From positions 471,501 through 535,500 of the forward strand of contig CAJNDS010002568.1 in assembly GCA_905221605.1 (NCBI GenBank): a stretch of DNA of 64,000 nucleotides. The letters run 5' to 3'. This DNA is from Symbiodinium natans. Taxonomy: Eukaryota; Sar; Dinophyceae; Suessiales; Symbiodiniaceae. Below are positions 42,501-51,599 of this stretch, piece after piece. The notes below the pieces were generated by a model, which saw nothing but the letters and a program-made list of their open reading frames with translations, ran no database searches and was not told the origin of the DNA. The translations under genes and the position numbers were made by a program. Numbering within the stretch: the stretch's first letter is position 1; every line of letters starts with the position of its first letter.

Positions 42501-45225
42501 GGTTTAGGGTTTAGGGTTTAGGGTTTAGGGTTTAGGGTTTAGGGCTAAATTAGTACCTAGATCAGGGTTTGGGGTTGTCTTGCCTCCCGCCGGGCACAAC
42601 ATTCTCAGGTGCCCTTCTCTGGTCCCATCGTAATCGCCTACCGTAAAATTACCTGTTGCCACTCAGTATGGGCATTAAGGATGTCTCGTTTTCGAAATGT
42701 TACAATCTCAAACCCGAAGCCCGAAGAAAACTCTACAAGCCCAAAGCCTAAGCACCAAAACTCTTCAACCCTGCATGGAGGTTCAGGGTACTTAGTAACC
42801 ATTATAAGTGCAGTTACAACCCACAGATAAGCCCCTTAAGTACCCCCAAATAGGGCTAAAGGTGCAGTTCTAATTGGGTTACTAAGTACCATGAACCTCC
42901 CAAGTACAGGGCGAGGAGCCTGTAATTCACACTCGCACCCTTCAGCAGAAGGTCCCGCGCGTCCTGCGATGGCAGGTTCGGCGGCTTGCAATGTACATCT
43001 TGCGGATGCCGCAGGGTTTGAGTGTGAGGCTAAACCCTAAACCCTAAACCCTAGACCCTAAACCCTAAACCCCCTTAAGACCTCGGGAGGTTGAGAAGCG
43101 ACCCTGCGCCCCCCCCCCCCCCCCCCCCCACCCCCCCCCCACCTGCATGGCCCTGAACCACTCCACCCCCCAAGTCCGTCCCTAAACCCTAAACCCTAAA
43201 CCCTAAACCCCAAACCCTAAACCCTAAACCCTAAACAGCGAACCTCACCCCGAATCTGAGATTCGCGTAAAGTCTAGTGTTTGGGGTCTTGGGGGTTAGG
43301 GTTGGGATGTTCCCCTGAAACTGACATGGGGATTAGAACAGGGGGGGTACTATGATCGCTATTCAGGCCTGCAAAGAAGGGGAACCCTAAACCTTAAACC
43401 CTAATCCCACAAACCCTAAACCCTAAACCCTAAACCCCAAACCCTAAACCCTAAACCCTAAACCCTAAACCCTAAACCATCCCAAGGTTTAGGGCTTCTC
43501 GCGAACTTTCCAAGCCATCGGCATGGCCCCTCTTCACACGTAGACCCAAACCGCTACTTGGAGGTTCATGGTACCTAGGGCTTAGGGTTTAGGGTTTAGG
43601 GTTTAGGGGTAGTAACCCAATTATAACTGCGCTTATGACCCGATTCTAACCCTATTAGGGTCCTTAAGGGGCTTGTATGTGGGCTATAACTACACTTATC
43701 ATGGGATGCCAAGTATCCCAAAGAGGCTTCCTGAATATGGCCCTTGTATTTCTTGAGAGATCTTAACAAAAGGGTGCCCAAGCCAACGGCACAGCCCTTT
43801 GAGAGTCCCATGAAGAACTTCACAGATCGGTAGGCCCTAAACCCTGATACGAGACCCAGGAGCAGCCTAAATATAGCAAAGGGCTGCCCTGTTTGGTTTA
43901 AAGGGCCAAGGGAACCGACCCCAAAAAAAGGAAAGCAGGGCCTACCCTGGGTCCTAGTAGCCCTAAACCCTAAACCCTAAACCCTGAATCCTAAACCCGG
44001 GCCCTATATCAAGCCCGCCAGAGAGCCTTGGCCGTCAGCTCAGCCGCTTTGTCAATGAGTTGCTGGGAGTGCAGAGCGGTCTCCTTTTGAGCTGGGCTCA
44101 AGATCATGATCATGGGTTTCGCTGCTACCCCTCCCCCTGGTGTCTGGGGTTTACTACCCCCTCTCTACCCCCTAGGTTCCCCCCTCAATATAACCTTAAT
44201 TCGGCTCAAGTATCCCTAAATAGCATTAGATTGTGGGGGGGGGGGGACCTAGGAGGGGGGGGGGACCTAGGAAGGGGGGGGGGGGGGAGCGGGGTGGCAG
44301 AGGGAAACACATGATCATGCAGCCCACGGAATAGGTAGATATTGGTGTTCCTACTAAATAAGGGTTTAGGGTGTAGGGCTTAGGGCTTAGGGTTTAGGGT
44401 TTAATCCCAACAAGTTTTAAGTTCTACCATTGGCCAAGTAAGAAACTCTGGCCGCCAACGCAAACACAGAAGGGCCATGTACTACTGACCCAGACTTGGA
44501 TAACTAGACCCCCCCCCCCCGGCCTCATTTTCCACGCCGGTATTATCACCGCCAATCTCGCCCAGCATAAGCAAGCGCAGCACCTGTACAGTTCAGGGTT
44601 TAGGCTTTGGGCCTGTGAGTGTTTTTGTGGCCTCTACTTTGTAGCCCAGTAACCATATTATAATAAGGGCACCCTTTTTTGGGTTGGTTACTTCAGCTCC
44701 TTCTTGCCTTCTTCTGGTGCTGCTTAACCCTATAAAGGGTTTAGGGTTTAGGGTTTAGCGTTTAAGGTTTAGGGTAAACCCCAAACCCTAAAAAAACGGC
44801 ATATAAGCTACTTACTGCCTTGAGGCGAACTCCCCTCTTGCCGCTTCTTGCATCCCAATTGTCTACCCTAACCCTAAACCCTAAACCCTAAACATAAAAC
44901 CCTAGTGACTGCCGGATCCACCTCAAAACTCTCCACTCTCAACCCCCTACACCTACACAGGTTTTGGGGTTTATATGGGGTTTAGGGTTTAGGGTTTCGG
45001 GTTTAAGGTTTAGGGTTTAGGGTACACCCTAAACCCTCAACCCGAAACCCTATACCCCAAATCGTGTAGAAACCCCTAAAGCCCATGCAAAAGTCCCCAA
45101 GGGTCCCTTCTATCCTAAATCCTAAATCCTAAACCCTAAACCCTAAACCCTAAGCCCTGAGCTCATCGCCTGCAGCTTCCGGGCGCGCGCTGCGGCCAGG
45201 ATGGGCGAGTCCTCTCGACATATGG
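36505..45225 (-). CDS. Ankyrin-repeat exons, one or more genes (fragmentary)
   Basis: Short minus-strand islands translate as ankyrin-like helices and loops: 45165-45225 (EDSPILAAARARKLQAM), 44530-44595 (TVQVLRLLMLGEIGGDNTG), 42915-43020 (SQDARDLLLKGASVNY), 42050-42110 (PRNDRGWSPLTAAVF), 39625-39690 (LLSRLPHKSTRTALQ then GTAGTG donor), 38565-38640 (ADLPDSRGRTALHVAARKG), 38190-38293 (LILGSRANPDARDSDGWT), 36900-36980 (LLHTLVLLKAPVYL) and 36505-36550 (AEVMKLLDGQADPKAAG). The DxxGxTALHxAA and LLxxGAxxN patterns are typical of protein-binding ankyrin repeats. An island at 44005-44095 (ALHSQQLIDKAAELTAKAL) may belong too. Exact splice sites and gene number are unresolved; start and stop were not found. 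Confidence 0.6.
39700..42040. other. Telomere-rich gap inside the ankyrin-exon region
   Basis: Several long telomeric tracts (39690-39780, 40746-40878, 41215-41300, 41830-41950) and unique pieces without clear ankyrin sequence. A + strand reading ERFRELAGALRLPK before GTGAGG (41592-41635) is possible but isolated. Confidence 0.4.
40746..40878. repeat. (CCCTAAA)n tract ending in a C run
   Basis: About 19 pure heptamers followed by a run of C. Confidence 0.96.
42771..42906. mobile_element. Family A element
   Basis: Ends CATGGAGGTTCAGGG / CATGAACCTCCCAAGTA, directly downstream of the ankyrin-like exon at 42915-43020 in coding sense. Confidence 0.72.
43554..43730. mobile_element. Family A element interrupted by telomeric repeat near its end
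   Basis: CTACTTGGAGGTTCATGGTAC is followed by a TTTAGGG tract (about 43575-43611) and only then by TAGTAACCCAATTATAACTG. The far end is degenerate. Confidence 0.78.
44637..44693. mobile_element. Truncated family B element
   Basis: TTTGTAGCCCAGTAACCATA through GGGTTGGTTACTTC, then unrelated sequence; only half of the family is present. Confidence 0.65.
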
Positions 45226-45546
45226 GGCATATGGGGTTACGGCCAAGCCGGGTTTGGGTTTTAGGGTTTAGGGTTTGGGGTCTAGGGTTAGGGTCCCAGA
45301 AGTGTCACTTCCGTTCTCGCTGCTTATGGCTTCCCAAGCCCATGCGCTTCAACACTTGGGGTGTTGGGCGTCGTAGCAACCTTTCGAGTTTTGCAGGCGG
45401 CGCGAGCTCAGTAGCAACGCTGGGCAGCGCTCATTTCCAAGATGAAAGAACGAGGTGTCCCAGCCGGAAGAGTTACGAACACGCGGCGAAGACTCAGACT
45501 CACTCTACCTGACCCTACCTGTATCTGCCATAAATGACTCTGGTCA

Positions 45547-48081
45547 CTAGTCGCGCTGCTTGTAGACCTCGACGACGCCAGTGGAGTATCCCACCAAGAG
45601 AGATTTGCCCTGCGGCGTCCACCTTAGCGTGGTGGCGATAGATCCCGCGGCTGCCGGTCCAGGGGTGAGCAAGGCCTTGGTTTAGGGTTTAGGGTTTAGG
45701 GTTTAGGGACCCTAAACCCTAAACCCTAAACCCTAAACCCTAAACCCTAAACCCTAAACCCTAAACCCTAAACCCTAAACCCTAAACCGTAGCCCAGTAG
45801 CCATATTTTGATAAAGGTATCCGTTTAGGTTTGGCCACTTCTTATAAGGGAGCCGTAAAGCAAAGAAAGAGGGCAGAAGGGTTACCACAGGGCCACCAAG
45901 AAGCCATCCGACTCTTCTGCTCCAACTCCCAAACTTCAACGCCCTCATCTGTGGCCACAGCCAGCCAGTATTGCATGGGGTTGTAAACCTAGGTTGCCCA
46001 GTCTCCTAGGATTCAAAAGGGTGCCCCCTTTTTTGCTTCAAAGGGGTTGTTCTAAGGGAACCCTACACCTACCAAAAAGGGAAAAAGGGTAGGACTGGGC
46101 ATCCTAGAAGCCAGAGCATTCACGCAGTGGCCGACCTCCAGGGCAAGCAACAACTTGGTCTCTTGGACATCCCAGAGGAGCACGGTACCGTCGCGTCCGC
46201 CCGATGCCAGCAAGCTGCCATCCGGCGAAATCTCCACGGCGTGGACCGCTGCGGTATGCATACACGGCAGGACCTGCGGTATTCCAGGAACCATCTTCTA
46301 ATCCGGGTACCCTAATTTGTGGTTGGCAACTTTAGAAGGGAACCTTGAACCACAACAGGGCAAAAAAAAACCCTAAACCCTAAACCCTAAACCCTAAACT
46401 CTAAAAGGGCACCGCTGGGCTTCCAAGGGACTGACAGAATCGTCCTTGCGCCCGAATCCCACACACGTATTTGCCGATCCCATCCGCAGGTCACGGCCTT
46501 CTTCGTGGTGAAGTCGCCGGGGACATGAGCGACTGCTGTGATCCAGTCCTATACTCCCCTTAGAACCTTAATTAAAAATAATAATTTTGTAATGTCCTCT
46601 TGGGTTGTTATATAAACAAAAAGAAAACATGAGTCTCAAGGGTGATATAGAGTCGTCATGGCAACAGGCACAGTCCGGATCCTTCAACCGCCCGAGCTCT
46701 GAGCCAGTGGTGGCCCAGCATCTGGCCGTGCGGTCGCTGGAGACAGACAAGAACTCCATGTCATCCGCGGCGGAGAAGCAAACCTAGTTCATGGTTGGGA
46801 TCGTAATTATTTAAGCATTTAAGTTGATATTCCTTATTGGGTTACGTAAAGTACCCTCAAACATGTAAAATGATACCCAACTACGGCCAAGAAACGCAGT
46901 TCACGTGACCCTCATGTCCCTTGAAGGTGCGCAAGCACCTCCCAGTGTCCAAGGACCAATACCTAGAATGGCACTTAGAACCCTCTGAAAAAATCCTGAA
47001 GATGATACTCTTAAACCCAAGAACGGAAAACAGAAAATGTCCCAATTGAGCCTACTACCCTAAAACCCTATGAAACCCTAAACCCTAAACCCTAAACCCT
47101 CAACCCTAAACCCTACCTTGCCCAGGTACTTGAGAGTCGTGTCCCAGGAGCTCGACACCGCGTGCTTGCCGTCCCGCGACATTGCGACGCAGGACACCGG
47201 GCCCCGATGGCCCCGGAGCACTTTGGAGCTCTCACCTAAGGATGGCCCTAAACCCTAAACCCTAAACCCTAAACCCTAAACCCTAAACCCTAAACCTGAA
47301 ACACATATTCCTGAAGATGCTCCTCTACAACCCCAAAAAAAGGGAGGAAATACACAAACATGCCCCTTAAGAGCCTACCATGATCCTCTAAACCCCCCCC
47401 CCCCCCCAAAAAAAAAAAAAAAAACACCCAACATGTCCCTTAAGGGCCTACTGTGATCCTCTAGACACCCCAATAAGGGGGAAAAAATACACAAAATGTT
47501 CCTCAAGGGCCTACCATGATCCTCTAAAACCCAGTAAGGGAACAAATGCACAAAATGTCCCTTAAGGGCCTACTATGATCCTCTAGAAACCCCAATAAGG
47601 GAAAAAATGCACAACATGTCCCTTAAGGGCCTACTATGGTCCTCTAAAAACCCCAATAAGGGAAAAACCCTAAACCCTAAACCCTAAAGCCTAACCCCTA
47701 AACCCTAAACCCTAAACCCTAAACCCTACACCGAGCCACCCAGCTCCCGGATTTTTTCGACATCGCCCGTCAGCTCCCAGAGGCGGAGGGTGCCATCTCC
47801 TAGGCCCAAGAGTGGCCTAGGAATAAAGAGGGTTTAGGGTTTAGGGTTTAGGGTTTAGGGTTCAGGGTTCAGGGTTCAGGGTTTAGAGCAAGACCAACCC
47901 TACAAACAAAAAAGGAAGTAAGGGCGCTTCCTCTGGGTCCTAAACCCTAAACCCTAAACCCTAAACCCTAAACCCTAAACCCTAAACTCAGGGTGGGTCC
48001 GAGTCACTGGAGGCTGAGAGGAGGCGCTCGCCATCCTCCGCGAAGGCCAGGCTCGAGATGCCATCGGTGTGCTCCTTCAAC
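45547..48081 (-). CDS. RACK1: RACK1-like seven-bladed WD40 protein, nine exons (5' end missing)
   Basis: RACK1 is a WD40 propeller scaffold of the 40S ribosome and of kinase signalling. Exons in coding order: 48081-48008, 47799-47740, 47235-47130, 46962-46896, 46783-about 46670, 46548-46432, 46297-46112, 45988-45905, 45675-45547 (stop TAG). Phases agree at every junction except the loosely placed fifth donor. Diagnostic pieces in order are [24 protein letters not shown] (restored only by splicing), [79 protein letters not shown] and [11 protein letters not shown], matching RACK1 blades 1-7 including the YWL..AT signature. About 312 codons are covered against about 317 usual. The first coding exon, perhaps 10-20 residues, was not found. 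Introns are 112-504 nt. Several are introner elements with telomeric inserts, and the last two use GC donors. Confidence 0.93.
45676..45904 (-). mobile_element. RACK1 last intron: family B introner plus head-to-head telomeric tract
   Basis: 229 nt, GC donor (ATG|GCTTCTTGG), AG acceptor (ACCAAG). 45789-45900 is family B. Its terminal CTACCAAG is split by a telomeric insert at 45681-45788. Confidence 0.78.
45681..45788. repeat. Head-to-head telomeric junction
   Basis: TTTAGGG units followed by GGGACCCTAAA and CCCTAAA units, the orientation produced by telomere-telomere fusion. It lies in the last RACK1 intron. Confidence 0.93.
45989..46111 (-). mobile_element. RACK1 intron: diverged family B introner with GC donor
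   Basis: 123 nt. Coding-sense ends GCTTCTAGGATGCCCAG and CTGGGCAACCTAG; phase 0 junction between VNAL and VYNPMQYW. Confidence 0.75.
46298..46431 (-). mobile_element. RACK1 intron: family B introner with telomeric insert
   Basis: 134 nt. Donor GTCCCTTGG directly at the element end, acceptor GGATTAG. (CCCTAAA)n at 46368-46404 sits in the central A run. Confidence 0.78.
47330..47660. repeat. Tandem repeat of about 68 bp inside a RACK1 intron
   Basis: Five diverged copies carrying TGTCCCTTAAGGGCCTAC, ATGATCCTCTA and CCCCAATAAGGG. The first copies are separated by a C run and an A run (47395-47424). Confidence 0.85.
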
Positions 48082-48371
48082 CTGGGGCTAGGTTCGGAGT
48101 TTAGGGTATAGGGTTTAGGGTTTAGGGCTTAGGGTTTAGGGTTTAGGGTTTAGGGCTTAGGGTTTGGGGTTTGAAGTTTAAGGTTTGGGGGCCCTGCAAA
48201 TATTCATGATTCTTTCTGGCCTTGCAAGGAAAATTAAGGGCTTCAGGGCAACGAAACATGAAAAACTCTGCTCAAACCTGGCCCTGCGACGAGGAAGCCA
48301 ACAGAAACTCCTCTTCCTTTCGAAACATGTGTCTGTGGCCCGAGGGTCGGAGAAAGCCAAGGTCACAGTCG

Positions 48372-48470
48372 GTTTAGGGTTTAGGGTTTAGGGTTTAGGG
48401 TTTAGGGTTTAGGGTTTAGGGTTTAGGGTTTAGGGTTTAGGGTTTAGGGTTTAGGGTTTAGGGTTTAGTC
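48372..48470. repeat. (TTTAGGG)n tract upstream of RACK1
   Basis: About 14 pure units. Confidence 0.96.
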
Positions 48471-48678
48471 CTAGTGTCTACGCCTATGCGCTTTGCGTTT
48501 GCAGGTGCTGGACGGTTTGAGCTGAAGCCCGAGGCGTGCTAAACCGTATAAGCCTTATGAACCCTAAACCCTAAAACCTACAACCTATGAACCCTGAACC
48601 TGATAAACCCAAAACCTTAAACCCCAAACTTCTTTAAAAAATGACCTTAGAGGACAACTTAGCGACTGCCAGACGTAC

Positions 48679-48730
48679 CGTTCCAATGCCAGAGCAACCT
48701 TTTCAGCATCTTCTTGCAGTTTTACCCATA
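48679..48730 (-). CDS. Orphan 52-nt exon
   Basis: Reads WVKLQEDAEKVALALER between CCAAACAG acceptor and GTACGT donor, both good matches. It lies between the ankyrin-like exons and RACK1 and is not RACK1 sequence. Confidence 0.48.
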
Positions 48731-48784
48731 CTGTTTGGAAAATTAGGGGTTGAGGGTTTAGGGCGCGTGCAAGCTGCATGAGCT

Positions 48785-48880
48785 CCCCTAAACCCTAAAC
48801 CCTAAACCCTAAACCCTAAACCCTAAACCCTAAACCCTAAACCCTAAACCCTAAACCCTAAACCCTAAACCCTAAACCCC
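48785..48880. repeat. (CCCTAAA)n tract
   Basis: About 13 pure units bordering the ankyrin-like exon at 48890-48950. Confidence 0.96.
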
Positions 48881-48884
48881 AAGC

Positions 48885-51500
48885 ACTGCTGGATCGGCTT
48901 TGAACTGAATCTGAGAGAGCAGCGGAACCATGTTCCGAGCGGCGATATCGGCTTATGAGCTTCTGGAGATTAGGGCTTAGGGGTTTAGGGTTTAGGGGTT
49001 TAGCGGTTTAGGGAGACTTCGAGGGGTTTGGGTTGCAGTTTTAGTGCTTGGGGTTGTGGCAGCTTGGGTTTGCTCAGGGTTTAGGGTTTAGGGTTTAGGG
49101 TTTAGGGTTTAGGGTTTAGGGTTTAGGGTTTAGGGTTTAGGGTTTAGGGCTGGTAGACATTTCGGGTGTGCGGCTGTGGGGGTTGGCCAAGTTGACTGTG
49201 CCGTGCTGCAGGGATTTAGGATACAAGTCCTCGGGAAAACCCTAAACCCTAAACCCTAAACCCTAAACCCTACACCCTAAACCCCAAACCATTGCAAGCG
49301 AAAGCCCGACCATTCGCGCAACAATGATGATACCGACAGGACAAAGGTTTCCCTAAACCCTAGACCCTAAACCCTACACCCTAAACGTTTCGGGTGGACC
49401 TTCGCAGCACTGCGGGGTTTAGGGTTTAGGGTTTGGGGTTTAGGGTTTAGAATGGTTGTTCTTTAACCGGATGATCTTCGGCCCCTGCCTATGTAAACTT
49501 ACGTGGGAGGGCAAATGGCCCCCTGTTATGCATCTCGCAACCCCTTTAGGATTTGGGGTTTAGGGTTTAGGGTTTAGGGGTGTGCACAAGCTTTTTGAGG
49601 CGCATGGAATCTTACGATCTTAGGGAATACCAACTAGGACCGAAAGCGGGTCCATGTGCTGGCCGGCACGCGAAGCGCTGCCACCATGCTCGAGAAGCCT
49701 GAAGAGAACCCTAAACCCCAAAGGGGTTTAGGGTTTAGGGTTCGGGGTCAAATCCTTGATATCTGAGTCGGCAGAAGTATAGTGAGCGCACTGCCTTTTT
49801 TGCCAATACTAAAGGAGGCGCAAAAGCATATGTACTTGTGCATGTATGTGGTAGTATGTGTGTATATATATATGTATATATATACATAAATGCATATATA
49901 TATATATATATGTATGTGTGTATGTGTATATATATACACCTATGTGTGTATATTACTTATGTCGTATTCATGCTTTTGTTATGACACTAGGTTGGCCCTC
50001 AAACCCTCTGAAGCCCTAAACCATGACAACAGAAACTAAGACTTCCTCCCAAAAAACCGAAGACCTAAGCCTGGCTTTGTTTATTCGGAGAGAATTCCTC
50101 GGCGCTTGCGTAAGGGCCCCAAAGATGTTTAAAACTTAATCTAAGGGCCTGTAAAGTAAGAATAGGGTGTTGGGGGGGGGGGGGGGTACTAGTATAAGGG
50201 ACTATGAAGGAATGCTATGCGTGATTTTTTCCGACCCCTATTCTTGCGTTTCGCCTGACCCCTAAGCCCTAGACCCTAAGCTGAGTTCCTTGCCTACGAC
50301 ATGCTGGACTCCAGGCACCCTGTTTTTTAAGGTTTCAATAGGGGGTTTAGGGTTTAGGGTTTAGGGTTTAATCTTTGGGTTTAGGGAAATCAGCGAGCTT
50401 CGCCTTGCCATGCAGCCGACTTCGCATTTCGAGGCGGCGTGCCACAGCACCGTGTTACCCAGACCTCCGCTGGGGCTTCCGACAATCCCAATTTAGGGTT
50501 TAGGGTTTAGGGTTGTAGGCTATGTAGAGGTTGAAGTTTATAGGGCTTAGGGTTTTGTTGTTTAGCCTCAATTCGCGCGGTCCTTTTCAGGTGATTCTAC
50601 AATATCTGGGGGATTCTGGGGGTAAAACGGGGCACCCTACTTTTTGGAAACACATGGGGGCCTAAAAACGCACCTGAAGGTTCCCTGTAGGAGTTTGCAA
50701 AGCCTTGTCCAAAACTCTACATCCCTAGATCTTGACCTCAAAACCCTAAAACCTGAACTCGAAATCTTGGCAAGGGAAAGCTGGCCGTGCATGTAAGACG
50801 GCACAAAACGACACCCTAAACCCTAAACCCTAAACCCTAAACCCTAAACCCTAAACCCTAAACCCTAAACCCTAAACCCTAAACCCTAAACCCTAAACCG
50901 CCACTTTCACTCGTGTACAGTTTTGGACCTGGGCTCAGGTCGTCTTGGAGCCTTCCCGTTTGGGGTGCTGGCCCTCACCTTAGGGGTTAAGGGTTTGGTG
51001 TTTGGGGTTCAGGGTTAAGCCCCAAAAACACAGTGCCATTTCGGCAGGATTGGGTGCATTCATTCTCTTTTTCATCTTCGTCTTCTTCGTCTTCTTATTA
51101 TTATTCTGATTATAATTACTGTGATTATTCTGATTCTTCCTTTCTTCTTAGTCTTGTTCTCCTCTCACTCTCTCTCTCTCTCTCCCTCTCCCTCTCTCTG
51201 TCTCGCAGAAAGAAGCTCACATAAATATACATCCAAAGGCGCAAGGAAAAACACACCAACATGCCGAAGTCCTACGAAGAAGTTGTAAAACTCCTATACC
51301 CTAAACCCTCAAGCCTGAAAAACCCCCAAACCCAACCCTTTTGAAGCTGGACTTGCTGACTGCCAGACACCCGCCTACCCTAAACCCTGAACCCCAAACC
51401 CTAAACCCGAAACCCGAACCCTAAAGCACGGGAGAGAGCAACTGGGACATCGACGATCGACCTGGTTTGGATCTGCAAACTTTCGGAGCAAGCCCTGGCC
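48885..51500 (-). CDS. Second set of ankyrin-like exons
   Basis: Islands upstream of RACK1 on the same strand: 51430-51500 (GLLRKFADPNQVDRRC), 50385-50480 (GGLGNTVLWHAASKCEVG), 49640-49700 (RLLEHGGSASRAGQHMDPLS) and 48890-48950 (ADIAARNMVPLLSQIQFKAD). The GNTVLWHAA and RLLEHGG segments fit ankyrin loop-helix and second-helix consensus. Whether they are spliced together, and whether they belong with the ankyrin exons beyond RACK1, cannot be decided. RACK1 lies between the two sets, so two genes are more likely. Confidence 0.5.
49855..49940. repeat. (TATG/TA)n microsatellite
   Basis: Alternating TATATA and TATGTG; no gene in the surrounding 250 bp. Confidence 0.92.
50150..50245. mobile_element. 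Family E element, diverged
   Basis: G run followed by TATAAGGGACTATGAAGGAA and ending TTCCGACCCCTATTC. Confidence 0.5.
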
Positions 51501-51599
51501 AAGGTTTAGGGTTTAGGGTTTAGGGCTAGGGTTTAGGGTTTAGGGTTTAGGGGTTCGGGGTTAGGGTTTAGGGTTGAGGGTTGAGGGTTTAGGTTTAGG

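Noticed and set aside
45201-45512. A 103-codon + frame (MGESSRHMGHMG...)
   Set aside because: It reads through a telomeric tract and overlaps a minus exon island; part of it may be 3' UTR of RACK1's neighbour rather than a gene.
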